The notes under the pieces were generated by a model. That model was not told where the DNA came from and did no database searches. It worked only from the letters and a program-made list of their open reading frames with translations. Shown here piece after piece: positions 5,642 through 11,792 of a DNA stretch of 13,752 nt (its first letter is position 1; the number at the start of each line of letters is the position of its first letter). The position numbers and the translations under genes are program-made. This DNA is from an uncultured Oscillospiraceae bacterium (GTDB lineage: Bacteria > Bacillota > Clostridia > Oscillospirales > Acutalibacteraceae), in NCBI GenBank assembly GCA_958354085.1, contig CATWUX010000049.1:1-13752 (forward strand), read 5' to 3'.

Positions 5642-6634
5642 ATGAGCACAACCACCAACACAAAAGGTTTTGCAACGGGCAGTGTCCTGCTGGCGCTGGC
5701 GGTGATCGCGGCGGCCAGCGTCAATGCCGCGCTGCTGTATTTGTCCTGCGGCGCCGGCGTGCTGCTGGTGACGGCGCTGGTCATACAGCTGCTGCGGCCG
5801 CTGTCCGGCCCGACACGGGCGCTGTCCGCGATGCTGCTGTCCGCCGCCCTTGCCGCGGCGCTGCGGCTGCTTTTGGCGGCGGTCGCGCCGGCGTGGTTGC
5901 AGGACATGGGACATGAACTGCTGTATTACAGCGTGTTTCTTCTCTGCGGCGGCACGGCTGCAGCGTTAGCAGAACGCGAGGTCATGCTCCCGTTCGGGCG
6001 GTACGCGCTGTTTGGCGCGCTGATGCTGGTCACCGGCGCGGTGCGGGAGCTGCTCGCAGGCGGGACGCTGCTGGGCCTGCGCCTGCTGGACAAAGGCGTT
6101 TCCGCCGATTTCGGCCGGGGTGCCGCCGGCGTGATCGTAGCCGGCCTGCTGCTCGCGCTGTTCGGCGTGCGGGAACGGCATGTGTTTCACGGCGGTATGA
6201 AAGAGGGCGTTTGCGCCGCTATTGCGGTGATGCTGACCACGCTGTGCGCCGGACTGGTGCATGCCGTCGTGACCATTCTTCTGCCGGCCTCGGAGAGGTT
6301 GGCGCCGCTGCCGGCGGTGCTGTTCAGCGGGCTGGCAGCGCTGGCCGGACGCGCGCTCTTCCGCGGCATGATGCTGCGGCCGTTCTTTGAGGACGAAACG
6401 CTGTTGGCGGTTTCGGTCATTACGCTGCTGCTGGTGCGTCCCGCCGCCGACGGCTGGGGGAATCTGTGGGTGCCGCTGTGTGCGGCGCTGACGGCAGGCG
6501 GCGTGCTGCTGGTGTTCGGCGCGATTTACCCGCGCATCGACAACACCGATCTTCCGGCGCCGTTTCGTACGACGCCGGCACTGGTCGTCGTCGCGGGGAC
6601 CGCGCTGCTGGCGCTGAACGTGATCCGTTTTTGA
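5642..6634 (+). CDS. fused RnfE-RnfA-like membrane protein
   Basis: This 330-residue, almost wholly hydrophobic protein joins two homologous RNF subunits. Residues 1-180 follow RnfE: six predicted helices, the signature GAVRELLAGGTLLG (132-145; RnfE has G(S/A)(I/L)REL..GNGTLF), and a last helix AAGVIVAGLLLALF (161-174). Residues 185-330 follow RnfA from its second helix on, ending in FGAIYPRIDNTDLPAPFRTT (292-311), where RnfA has FAAIRERL..ADVPAPFRG. The RnfA first helix, with its FLGxCPF cysteine, is absent. RnfA and RnfE lie in the membrane in opposite orientations and their Cys pairs hold an intramembrane 2Fe-2S cluster. Here only Cys102 sits near an expected ligand; the RnfE GLCP position is Ala/Leu and the RnfA TNC position reads TLL. 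Start: AGGAAAGGG 11 bases before ATG. It is the last gene of the cluster; rnfB does not follow. Confidence 0.8.
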   Translation: MSTTTNTKGFATGSVLLALAVIAAASVNAALLYLSCGAGVLLVTALVIQLLRPLSGPTRALSAMLLSAALAAALRLLLAAVAPAWLQDMGHELLYYSVFLLCGGTAAALAEREVMLPFGRYALFGALMLVTGAVRELLAGGTLLGLRLLDKGVSADFGRGAAGVIVAGLLLALFGVRERHVFHGGMKEGVCAAIAVMLTTLCAGLVHAVVTILLPASERLAPLPAVLFSGLAALAGRALFRGMMLRPFFEDETLLAVSVITLLLVRPAADGWGNLWVPLCAALTAGGVLLVFGAIYPRIDNTDLPAPFRTTPALVVVAGTALLALNVIRF

Positions 6635-6640
6635 TTTTCC

Positions 6641-6680
6641 AGTATTTTTCGCGGCTGTAAGCTCCGCGGCGGGAAATACT
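6641..6680 (+). other. imperfect hairpin after the rnf cluster
   Basis: AGTATTT (6641-6647) can pair with AAATACT (6674-6680) and CGCGG (6650-6654) with CCGCG (6664-6668), leaving a lopsided internal loop. It begins 6 bases after the stop of the RnfE-RnfA gene. No run of T's follows, so it may be a 3'-end stabiliser or weak terminator rather than a full intrinsic terminator. The remaining bases to 6738 show no gene. Confidence 0.4.
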
Positions 6681-6738
6681 ACCTATGCACGATACGAACA
6701 GACGTATAACGGCATATGGTCCGTCGGGGGGAGGCAGT

Positions 6739-6795
6739 ATGCCGTTCCGAAAAGCGCCCCTTTTTGAGAGCAGAAAGGATCACGTGAGAATATGA
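6739..6795 (+). CDS. 18-codon leader ORF coupled to the next gene
   Basis: ATG at 6739 sits five bases after GGGGGGAGG, the strongest ribosome binding site in this stretch, and encodes MPFRKAPLFESRKDHVRI. Its stop TGA (6793-6795) overlaps the ATG (6792-6794) of the following gene in an ATGA junction, the usual arrangement for translational coupling. The peptide is basic and matches nothing I recognise. It may serve only to load ribosomes onto the next gene, or the strong site may be part of an untranslated leader. Confidence 0.4.
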   Translation: MPFRKAPLFESRKDHVRI

Positions 6796-6971
6796 CAAGA
6801 GGTTTTATGCGGTTTGTGCGCGGAGTCGGCATCGGGATGGCCGTCGGCGCTGCCGCCGGTTTTATGGGCAGCTGCTATGTGCGCTCCAACCGGCGCCATA
6901 TCAAGAAAAATGTCGGCCGCGCCCTGCGCAACATGGGCGATCTGGTTGATAACGTCACCGGCATGTTCTGA
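6792..6971 (+). CDS. small glycine-zipper membrane protein
   Basis: The 59-residue product has a short basic N-terminus (MTRGFMRFVR), one membrane segment rich in small residues (GVGIGMAVGAAAGFMG, residues 11-26), then a strongly basic tail ending in GRALRNMGDLVDNVTGMF. The spacing of Gly and Ala resembles a glycine zipper, as in YtxH-like and related small proteins that pack against other helices. Its start overlaps the stop of an 18-codon leader ORF, and AGAAAGGA lies 12 bases upstream. It is 157 bases downstream of the RnfE-RnfA gene and followed at once by a strong terminator, so it may be the last member of the rnf transcript or a separate unit. Function unknown; it does not resemble any RNF subunit. 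Confidence 0.65.
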   Translation: MTRGFMRFVRGVGIGMAVGAAAGFMGSCYVRSNRRHIKKNVGRALRNMGDLVDNVTGMF

Positions 6972-6974
6972 TAC

Positions 6975-7017
6975 AAAAGCGCCAGTGCACACCGAAACCG
7001 TGCGCACTGGCGCTTTT
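6975..7017 (+). terminator. intrinsic terminator
   Basis: A perfect 14-bp stem (6975-6988 with 7004-7017) around a 15-base loop ends in TTTT, starting four bases after the stop of the 59-residue protein gene. It closes the transcript containing that gene and possibly the whole rnf cluster. Confidence 0.85.
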
Positions 7018-7048
7018 GCCGTTTGTAAACGGAGGATAGAATTTTTGC

Positions 7049-7078
7049 TTTACGAAGCCTGCCTTTTTGTGGTATACT
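7049..7078 (+). promoter_or_regulatory. promoter of the SLAP-like gene
   Basis: TTTACG (7049-7054) and TATACT (7073-7078) are 18 bases apart, 32 bases before the ATG at 7110. The -10 box is near consensus and lies behind a strong terminator, so the next gene probably has its own transcript. Confidence 0.6.
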
Positions 7079-7109
7079 AAAATGTATAACACAAAGGGAG
7101 TGGATTTGT

Positions 7110-7679
7110 ATGAGCCGCCGCATGAAGCGCTCACTGCGTGAGCAAGAGAAAAAGCCGCCGATGAGTACCGACGCCGTCCGCCTGTGGACGTGTATCGGTC
7201 TTCTGATTTTTGTGGTGCTGGGCGTCGCCGGTATTTTGCTGTATCAGTGGTTTAACCGACCGGACACCAGCAAGCAGCAGCGCGAGGGGCTTTCGTATTT
7301 TACCGATGAAACCGCCGAGCCGGAAATGTCTGAGGAGGGCATCAAAGGCGTCATCCGCGCTGCCTATTACACCAACGATGGTTCGCTCGCTGTCAAATTG
7401 AAGCTGTCCAACGGGCTGAATACCCGGCATACGCTGACTTCTTTGGAGGTTCGCCTTACAAACGAGCAGGAGGAGCTGATCGCCTCCGGCTATACCCGTA
7501 CCTTTGAGACGCCGTTTGTACTCGAGCCGATGGGCACCGGGATTTTTACCTTCTATATCGCTCCCGAACACGTGAAGATCGCGGACGACGATTTGGATCA
7601 GCTGACCTATACCATTGACACGACCGGTCAGGTGGAGGACGCCTCGGTGCTGCCCACTACGACCGCCGCAAACGAATAA
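7110..7679 (+). CDS. single-pass membrane protein with SLAP-like domain
   Basis: The 189-residue product has a basic cytoplasmic N-terminus (MSRRMKRSLREQEKK), one membrane helix (about residues 24-46) and an outer domain of about 120 residues. The domain runs GVIRAAYYTNDGSLAVKLKL, SNGL, then VRLTNEQEELIASG, FVLEPMGTGIFTFYI and LDQLTYTID. This pattern of a beta-sandwich with 'LSNGL...I...V.L....EEL.A.G.F....VLEP..T..FTF....' resembles the SLAP (surface-layer-assembly) domain or DUF4352-like immunoglobulin folds. I make the SLAP link only on pattern. A Thr/Ala-rich tail follows. ATG at 7110 follows AAGGGAG by about ten bases. It stands alone between two terminators, with its own promoter. Role unknown; it presumably faces the cell wall. 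Confidence 0.7.
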   Translation: MSRRMKRSLREQEKKPPMSTDAVRLWTCIGLLIFVVLGVAGILLYQWFNRPDTSKQQREGLSYFTDETAEPEMSEEGIKGVIRAAYYTNDGSLAVKLKLSNGLNTRHTLTSLEVRLTNEQEELIASGYTRTFETPFVLEPMGTGIFTFYIAPEHVKIADDDLDQLTYTIDTTGQVEDASVLPTTTAANE

Positions 7680-7685
7680 AAGAAT

Positions 7686-7723
7686 TTCAGGCCGTATCGT
7701 TTGTATTCACGATACGGCCTGAA
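7686..7723. terminator. shared terminator of convergent genes
   Basis: A perfect 15-bp inverted repeat (7686-7700 and 7709-7723) with an 8-base loop lies 6 bases after the SLAP-like gene and 80 bases past the end of manA. The plus-strand tail is only weakly T-rich (CGGTCTTATA), whereas the minus-strand tail reads TTCTTTTATT after the hairpin, so it may work better for manA. It probably ends both convergent transcripts. Confidence 0.75.
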
Positions 7724-7802
7724 CGGTCTTATACAGGGCTTATAATGTTTTGAAAAATAGGATGACCGCGTTTTGGGATTCACCGTGTCGAAGGGAATAC
7801 CC

Positions 7803-8768
7803 TCATACCCGGCTGCACAAAAACTGTGCTTGGCCGGACAGCGCGGCGGTCATGCCGGCGGGAAGAAAGACGCTGCTGCCCTTGTGCAGTTCGAGAGGCT
7901 CGTGCCCGTCCGCCGTCAGCCGGCAATGCCCGTCCAGACACAGCAGCGATGTGAAGCTGTCCATACAGCCGACGTGCAGCGTATCCGTCACGTCCAGCAG
8001 CTGCGCGGTGAAAAACGCGCACGACGCGAGCGGGCGTACCTGCCCGCCGGGCAGCGCCGTGGTTTCGCCGACGTCGCCGTAGGGAATGGCCGGCGGTACG
8101 GTTGCCGTTACGTCCACCGCCTTGTCTACGTGCAGCGCACGCGGCTTGCCGTCCGCGCCGAGACGTCCGTAATCCGATACGCGGTAGGTGGTGTTGGAAT
8201 TTTGCTGTACCTCCGCGATCAGGATGCCCGCGCCGATCGCGTGCAGCGTCCCCGCCTGAATAAAGAATACGTCGCCTTTTTTCACCGGCACGAAATTGCA
8301 CACCTCCGGCAGCGTATCGTTTTCGATGCGCGCGCGGAACTCGTCCTTCGTCAGCCCCTGTCGAAAGCCGTAAATCAGCTGTGCGCCCGGCTCGCAGTCC
8401 ACGACGTACCACATTTCGGTTTTGCCGAATTCGCCCTCCACGCGCAACGCGTAATCGTTGTCGGGATGAACCTGTACGGAGAGGCGGTCGCGCGCGTCGA
8501 TCAGCTTGATAAGCACGGGAAAATAGGGAAAGGCCGCCGCTTTTTCGCCGATGGCGGCGTCTCCCCATTGCGCGAGCACCTCCGGCAGGGTTTGCCCGGC
8601 GCAGTCGCCGTTCATCACCACGGAGGAGCCGTCCTTATGGCAGGACAGCACCCACGCCTCGGCCGCAATATCGCCGTCGCAGGCGTATCCGTATTCGGTT
8701 TTCAGCCGGCTGCCGCCCCATAAATAATCTTTCACCGGCGGTTTTAATAAAAGCGGGTATGGTTTCAT
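7803..8768 (-). CDS. manA: mannose-6-phosphate isomerase, class I
   Basis: This zinc enzyme interconverts mannose 6-phosphate and fructose 6-phosphate, linking mannose use and GDP-mannose supply to glycolysis. The 321-residue length fits the short Firmicute type. Visible motifs are KDYLWGGSRL (13-22), LSVQVHPDNDYA (96-107), KTEMWYVVD (116-124), and AGTLHAIGAGILIAEVQQNS (172-191) followed by TTYRVSDYGR. The zinc ligands expected from the family, Gln99, His101, Glu118 and His176, are all present, as is the Arg of the YR/DYGR segment. The C-terminal third is a second cupin-like barrel. The start is placed at ATG 8768-8766, about 11 bases after AAAGGA; a nearby ATG at 8780 would sit directly on that site, and an upstream extension would cross the promoter at 8815-8843. 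It is transcribed alone and ends at a hairpin shared with the convergent neighbour. Confidence 0.93.
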   Translation of the reverse strand: MKPYPLLLKPPVKDYLWGGSRLKTEYGYACDGDIAAEAWVLSCHKDGSSVVMNGDCAGQTLPEVLAQWGDAAIGEKAAAFPYFPVLIKLIDARDRLSVQVHPDNDYALRVEGEFGKTEMWYVVDCEPGAQLIYGFRQGLTKDEFRARIENDTLPEVCNFVPVKKGDVFFIQAGTLHAIGAGILIAEVQQNSNTTYRVSDYGRLGADGKPRALHVDKAVDVTATVPPAIPYGDVGETTALPGGQVRPLASCAFFTAQLLDVTDTLHVGCMDSFTSLLCLDGHCRLTADGHEPLELHKGSSVFLPAGMTAALSGQAQFLCSRV

Positions 8769-8814
8769 GCAGTATCCCATCCTTTTGTAAAGATCCGATT
8801 TGGGCTCCGGAAGT

Positions 8815-8843
8815 ATTCTACCCCATTTTGCAGGTCTTGACAA
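8815..8843 (-). promoter_or_regulatory. manA promoter
   Basis: On the minus strand TTGTCA (8843-8838) and TAGAAT (8820-8815) are 17 bases apart, each one mismatch from the sigma-A consensus. They lie 47 bases upstream of the chosen manA start, which also rules out longer manA reading frames. Confidence 0.75.
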
Positions 8844-8901
8844 CCGCCTTTCTAAAAAGAAAAAAATTTTTGCCCTTTTTCATTTTCTTGCATTATTTTT
8901 G

Positions 8902-8930
8902 TTTACAAACGCGATTTTACGTGGTATACT
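8902..8930 (+). promoter_or_regulatory. rpsO-pnp promoter
   Basis: TTTACA (8902-8907) and TATACT (8925-8930) are exactly 17 bases apart, each one mismatch from consensus, in an AT-rich stretch divergent from manA. Transcription would start near 8937, giving rpsO an untranslated leader of about 118 bases. Confidence 0.8.
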
Positions 8931-8947
8931 ATATCCGCGCGTTCACT

Positions 8948-9010
8948 GAAACGGCGCGGCGTCCATTTCCCGGGCAGCGGAGTATGCCCCTTTGCGGGAG
9001 TCACCGTTTC
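8948..9010 (+). promoter_or_regulatory. structured rpsO leader, possible S15 autoregulatory element
   Basis: Downstream of the promoter, GAAACGG (8948-8954) can pair with CCGTTTC (9004-9010), closing a domain that contains a hairpin GGGCA (8972-8976)/TGCCC (8985-8989) with an 8-base loop, and an alternative CCCG (8969-8972)/CGGG (8995-8998) pairing that shares base 8972. Ribosomal protein S15 represses its own messenger in several bacteria through leader structures such as three-way junctions or pseudoknots. The position and multi-stem form fit that idea, but I did not match a known S15 leader motif. Confidence 0.4.
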
Positions 9011-9054
9011 CCTGTGCTGGGTTTTCGGACAAATATTTTAATGAGGTGAAAGTC

Positions 9055-9321
9055 ATGTTGTTAGCCGAGGAAAAAACCGCCATTATGCAGCAGTATGCTA
9101 CGCACGAAGGAGATACCGGTTCGCCGGAGGTTCAGATTGCTGTTCTGACCAAGCGGATCGCCGATCTGACGGAGCATCTGAAGGTGCACAAGAAGGATCA
9201 CCACTCCCGCCGCGGTCTGCTCAAGATGGTCGGTCATCGCCGCAACCTGCTCAACTACCTGATGAAGAAAGACATCAATCGCTATCGTGCGATCATTGAG
9301 CAGCTGGGTATCCGTAAATAA
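9055..9321 (+). CDS. rpsO: 30S ribosomal protein S15
   Basis: S15 binds 16S rRNA helices 20-22 early in assembly of the small-subunit platform. The 88-residue length is standard. It shows the conserved GDTGSPEVQIAVLTKRI (about 17-33), LKVHKKDHHSRRGLLKMVGH (about 40-59), RRNLLNYL and the terminal Y.xIIxxLGIRK. The ATG at 9055 follows GAGGTG by six bases; a longer in-frame ATG at 8992 would cross the structured leader and is not used by the family. It is followed by a hairpin and then pnp, the same gene order as in E. coli and many bacteria. Confidence 0.97.
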   Translation: MLLAEEKTAIMQQYATHEGDTGSPEVQIAVLTKRIADLTEHLKVHKKDHHSRRGLLKMVGHRRNLLNYLMKKDINRYRAIIEQLGIRK

Positions 9322-9328
9322 GACGCCA

Positions 9329-9363
9329 TTGAGGCAGGCGGGCTTTCGGCCCTCCTGCCTCAA
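9329..9363 (+). terminator. hairpin between rpsO and pnp
   Basis: TTGAGGCAGG (9329-9338) pairs with CCTGCCTCAA (9354-9363), continued by GGG (9340-9342)/CCC (9350-9352) after one mismatch, around loop CTTTCGG. The following bases are only moderately T-rich, so it is probably a partial terminator that allows read-through into pnp, or an mRNA 3'-end stabiliser for rpsO. Confidence 0.6.
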
Positions 9364-9401
9364 CCTGCAAATTTGTTCCTTTTGTCGGTGTCTCGGATGG
9401 A

Positions 9402-9453
9402 TTTAGCAGTGAAACGAGCCCTCCGCCTGCGGAAGGTTGGTTTTATTGCTAAA
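9402..9453 (+). promoter_or_regulatory. long leader hairpin upstream of pnp
   Basis: Bases 9402-9415 pair with 9440-9453 (14 bp, two of them G-U), and the apex has a further stem: CC (9419-9420)/GG (9435-9436), then TCCG (9422-9425)/CGGA (9430-9433) around CCTG. The hairpin ends about 70 bases before the pnp start. In E. coli the pnp leader forms a long stem that RNase III cuts, letting PNPase repress its own synthesis. This stem has the right place and size for a similar control; the parallel is inference. Confidence 0.5.
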
Positions 9454-9521
9454 AGCCGGACGCGACGCCGATTTTGGAAAATATACTCTGCCCCGCAGAG
9501 AAAAATCGGAGGTAAACTGGT

Positions 9522-11693
9522 ATGTTTGATAACTACCGCGTATTTGAAACGACGCTCGCCGGCCGTCCGCTGGTCGTCGAAACCGGCAAGCTCGCGCAGC
9601 TCGCCAACGGTTCCTGCCTGATCCGTTACGGCGAAACGGTGCTGCTTTGCACCGTGACCGCGTCCGCCAAGCCGCGCGACGGCGTGGATTTCTTCCCGCT
9701 TTCCGTGGACTATGAAGAGAAGCTCTATTCCGTGGGCAAGATTCCCGGCTCGTTCCAGCGCCGCGAAAGCCGCCCGAGCGAAAAAGCGATCCTGACCTCC
9801 CGCGTCATCGACCGCCCGATCCGCCCGCTGTTCCCCAAGGATATGCGCAACGATGTGTCGGTCGTGTGCACCGTCATGTCCGTAGATCCGGACTGCGCGC
9901 CGGAGATCACCGCCATGATCGGTACCTCGGTCGCCATCGCGATCTCGGACATCCCGTGGGATGGCCCGATCGGCGGCGTGATCGTCGGTCTGGTGGACGG
10001 TGAATACGTCATCAATCCCACCGCGGCACAGGAAAAAGTGTCCGATATGCACGTGACGGTCGCTTCCACCGCCGATCTGGTCGCCATGATCGAAGCCGGT
10101 GCGAACGAAGTCAGCAACGAGGTCATGTTTGACGGCATCATGGCGGGTCATGCCGCCAATCAGCAGATCGTGGAATTTATTAACGGCATCGTCGCCGAAA
10201 TCGGCAAGCCGAAATTCCCCTTCACCTCGAACGATCCGGATCCGGAGATGTATGAAGCCATCAAGGATTTTGCGATCGAGGCGGTGCGCGCCGCGTTGGA
10301 TACCGATGATAAGCGTGTCCGCGACGAGCGCCTGAAGCCCGTTTACGAGGATGTTCACGCCAAATTCGACGAGCTGTATCCCGAACAGGAAGTCAAAATC
10401 GAAGAATGCCTGTACAAGCTGCAGAAATATGTTGTGCGCCGCTGGCTGCTGGACGACGGCAAGCGCGTGGACGGCCGCGGCATCGACGAGATCCGTCCGC
10501 TGGCTGCCGAAGTCGGCATCCTGCCCCGCGTACATGGCTCCGGCCTGTTCACCCGCGGTCAGACACAGGTGCTGACCGTTGCCACGCTGGGAACGAGCAA
10601 CGACGCCCAGCTGCTGGACGGCTTAGATGACGAGCGCGAGAAGCGCTATATGCACCACTACAATTTCCCGTCCTATTCGGTCGGTGAGACCAAACCGTCG
10701 CGCGGTCCCGGCCGCCGCGAAATCGGTCACGGCGCCCTCGCGGAGCGCGCGCTCGTGCCGGTGCTGCCCTCCATGGAGGAATTCCCCTATGTCATCCGTC
10801 TGGTCAGCGAGGTTGTGTCCTCCAACGGCTCCACCTCGCAGGCTTCGATCTGCGGCTCCACGCTGGCGCTGATGGATGCCGGCGTGCCGATCAAGGCGCC
10901 GGTCGCGGGCATCTCCTGCGGACTGGTCACCGAAGGCGACCGCTTTATGACCATGGTGGACATCCAAGGGCTGGAGGATTTCTTCGGCGACATGGACTTC
11001 AAGGTCGGCGGCACGCACAAGGGCATCACCGCGATCCAGATGGATCTGAAGGTGCATGGCCTGACGCCCGCGATCATCAAGGAAGCGCTGGAAAAGACGT
11101 ACAAGGCGCGCCTGTACATTCTGGATGAAATCATGCTCAAGGCGATCCCGGCGGTGCGTCCGGAGCTGTCGAAGTATGCACCGAAGATGCTCAACACCCA
11201 GATCGACGTGGATAAGATCCGCGAGGTCATCGGTAAGGGCGGCTCGGTCATTCAGAAGATCCAGACCGAATGCAACTGCTCGATCAACATCGAGGAGGAC
11301 GGCCGCGTGTTTATTTCCGCGACCGATATCGAGGATGCCCGCCGCGCGCTGATGGTCGTGGAAACGATCGCGAAGGATCCGGAGATCGGCGCGATCTATA
11401 AGGGCAAGGTTACCCGCCTGATGACGTTCGGTGCGTTTGTGGAAATCGCGCCGGGCAAAGAGGGTTTGGTGCATATCAGCCGTTTGGATGTCAAGCGCGT
11501 GGAGAAGGTGGAGGACGTTGTCGCCCCCGGCGACGAGGTGCTGGTCAAGGTGATCGAAATCGATGAACAGGGCCGTTTGAATCTGTCCCGCCGCGATGCG
11601 CTCATCGAGGTTGAGGGCTTGGTGCCCGAAAACAACGTTTCGGATTCCCCGCGTCCGCCCCGCCGTGACGGCCGCCCCCCGCGCCGTAATTAA
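9522..11693 (+). CDS. pnp: polyribonucleotide nucleotidyltransferase (PNPase)
   Basis: PNPase degrades RNA 3' to 5' using phosphate, releasing nucleoside diphosphates, and takes part in mRNA turnover. The 723 residues have the full domain order: first RNase PH-like domain (about 10-145, with RPSEKAILTSRVIDRPIRPL), helical linker (about 150-320), second catalytic RNase PH-like domain (about 325-555, with HYNFPSYSVGET, GPGRREIGHGALAERAL and GITAIQMDLKVHGL), KH domain (about 558-617, with IGKGGSVIQKI, GKGG at 571-574), and S1 domain (about 622-693, with GKVTRLMTFGAFVEIAPGKE). A short basic tail rich in Arg and Pro (PRPPRRDGRPPRRN) ends the protein. ATG at 9522 follows GGAGGT by eight bases. It is cotranscribed at least in part with rpsO and closed by a strong terminator. 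Confidence 0.97.
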   Translation: MFDNYRVFETTLAGRPLVVETGKLAQLANGSCLIRYGETVLLCTVTASAKPRDGVDFFPLSVDYEEKLYSVGKIPGSFQRRESRPSEKAILTSRVIDRPIRPLFPKDMRNDVSVVCTVMSVDPDCAPEITAMIGTSVAIAISDIPWDGPIGGVIVGLVDGEYVINPTAAQEKVSDMHVTVASTADLVAMIEAGANEVSNEVMFDGIMAGHAANQQIVEFINGIVAEIGKPKFPFTSNDPDPEMYEAIKDFAIEAVRAALDTDDKRVRDERLKPVYEDVHAKFDELYPEQEVKIEECLYKLQKYVVRRWLLDDGKRVDGRGIDEIRPLAAEVGILPRVHGSGLFTRGQTQVLTVATLGTSNDAQLLDGLDDEREKRYMHHYNFPSYSVGETKPSRGPGRREIGHGALAERALVPVLPSMEEFPYVIRLVSEVVSSNGSTSQASICGSTLALMDAGVPIKAPVAGISCGLVTEGDRFMTMVDIQGLEDFFGDMDFKVGGTHKGITAIQMDLKVHGLTPAIIKEALEKTYKARLYILDEIMLKAIPAVRPELSKYAPKMLNTQIDVDKIREVIGKGGSVIQKIQTECNCSINIEEDGRVFISATDIEDARRALMVVETIAKDPEIGAIYKGKVTRLMTFGAFVEIAPGKEGLVHISRLDVKRVEKVEDVVAPGDEVLVKVIEIDEQGRLNLSRRDALIEVEGLVPENNVSDSPRPPRRDGRPPRRN

Positions 11694-11698
11694 GCAAT

Positions 11699-11746
11699 AA
11701 AAAGCCCGTCGTTTCCGGCCTTGGTGTCGGAAACGACGGGCTTTTT
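11699..11746. terminator. strong bidirectional terminator after pnp
   Basis: A perfect 19-bp inverted repeat (11699-11717 with 11728-11746) around a 10-base loop carries AAAAA at its left and TTTTT at its right. It starts six bases after the pnp stop and 47 bases beyond the end of the convergent 76-residue gene, so both transcripts can end here. Confidence 0.92.
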
Positions 11747-11792
11747 CAAGGCTGGCCCGACGGGGACGGCCTCGGCTTGCCGGGAATGAACA

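Noticed and set aside
6641..6680. Intrinsic terminator directly after the RnfE-RnfA gene
   Set aside because: The hairpin is imperfect with a lopsided internal loop and no T-run follows; kept only as a possible 3' structure.
8769..8843. Longer manA start
   Set aside because: The extension crosses a near-consensus minus-strand promoter (8815-8843), and the family N-terminus begins at ATG 8768.
8992..9054. Longer rpsO start at ATG 8992
   Set aside because: It lies inside the structured leader and the added residues do not belong to S15; ATG 9055 follows a good GAGGTG.
9482..9487. TATACT ahead of pnp as a promoter
   Set aside because: No acceptable -35 box at 16-18 bases upstream; the nearest TTG-like box is about 29 bases away.
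9360..10535. Minus-strand open frame opposite the start of pnp
   Set aside because: Antisense to PNPase domain 1 and its leader hairpin; composition is that of a shadow frame.
10623..11474. Minus-strand open frame inside pnp
   Set aside because: Antisense shadow of the catalytic and KH regions; no ribosome site or family motif.
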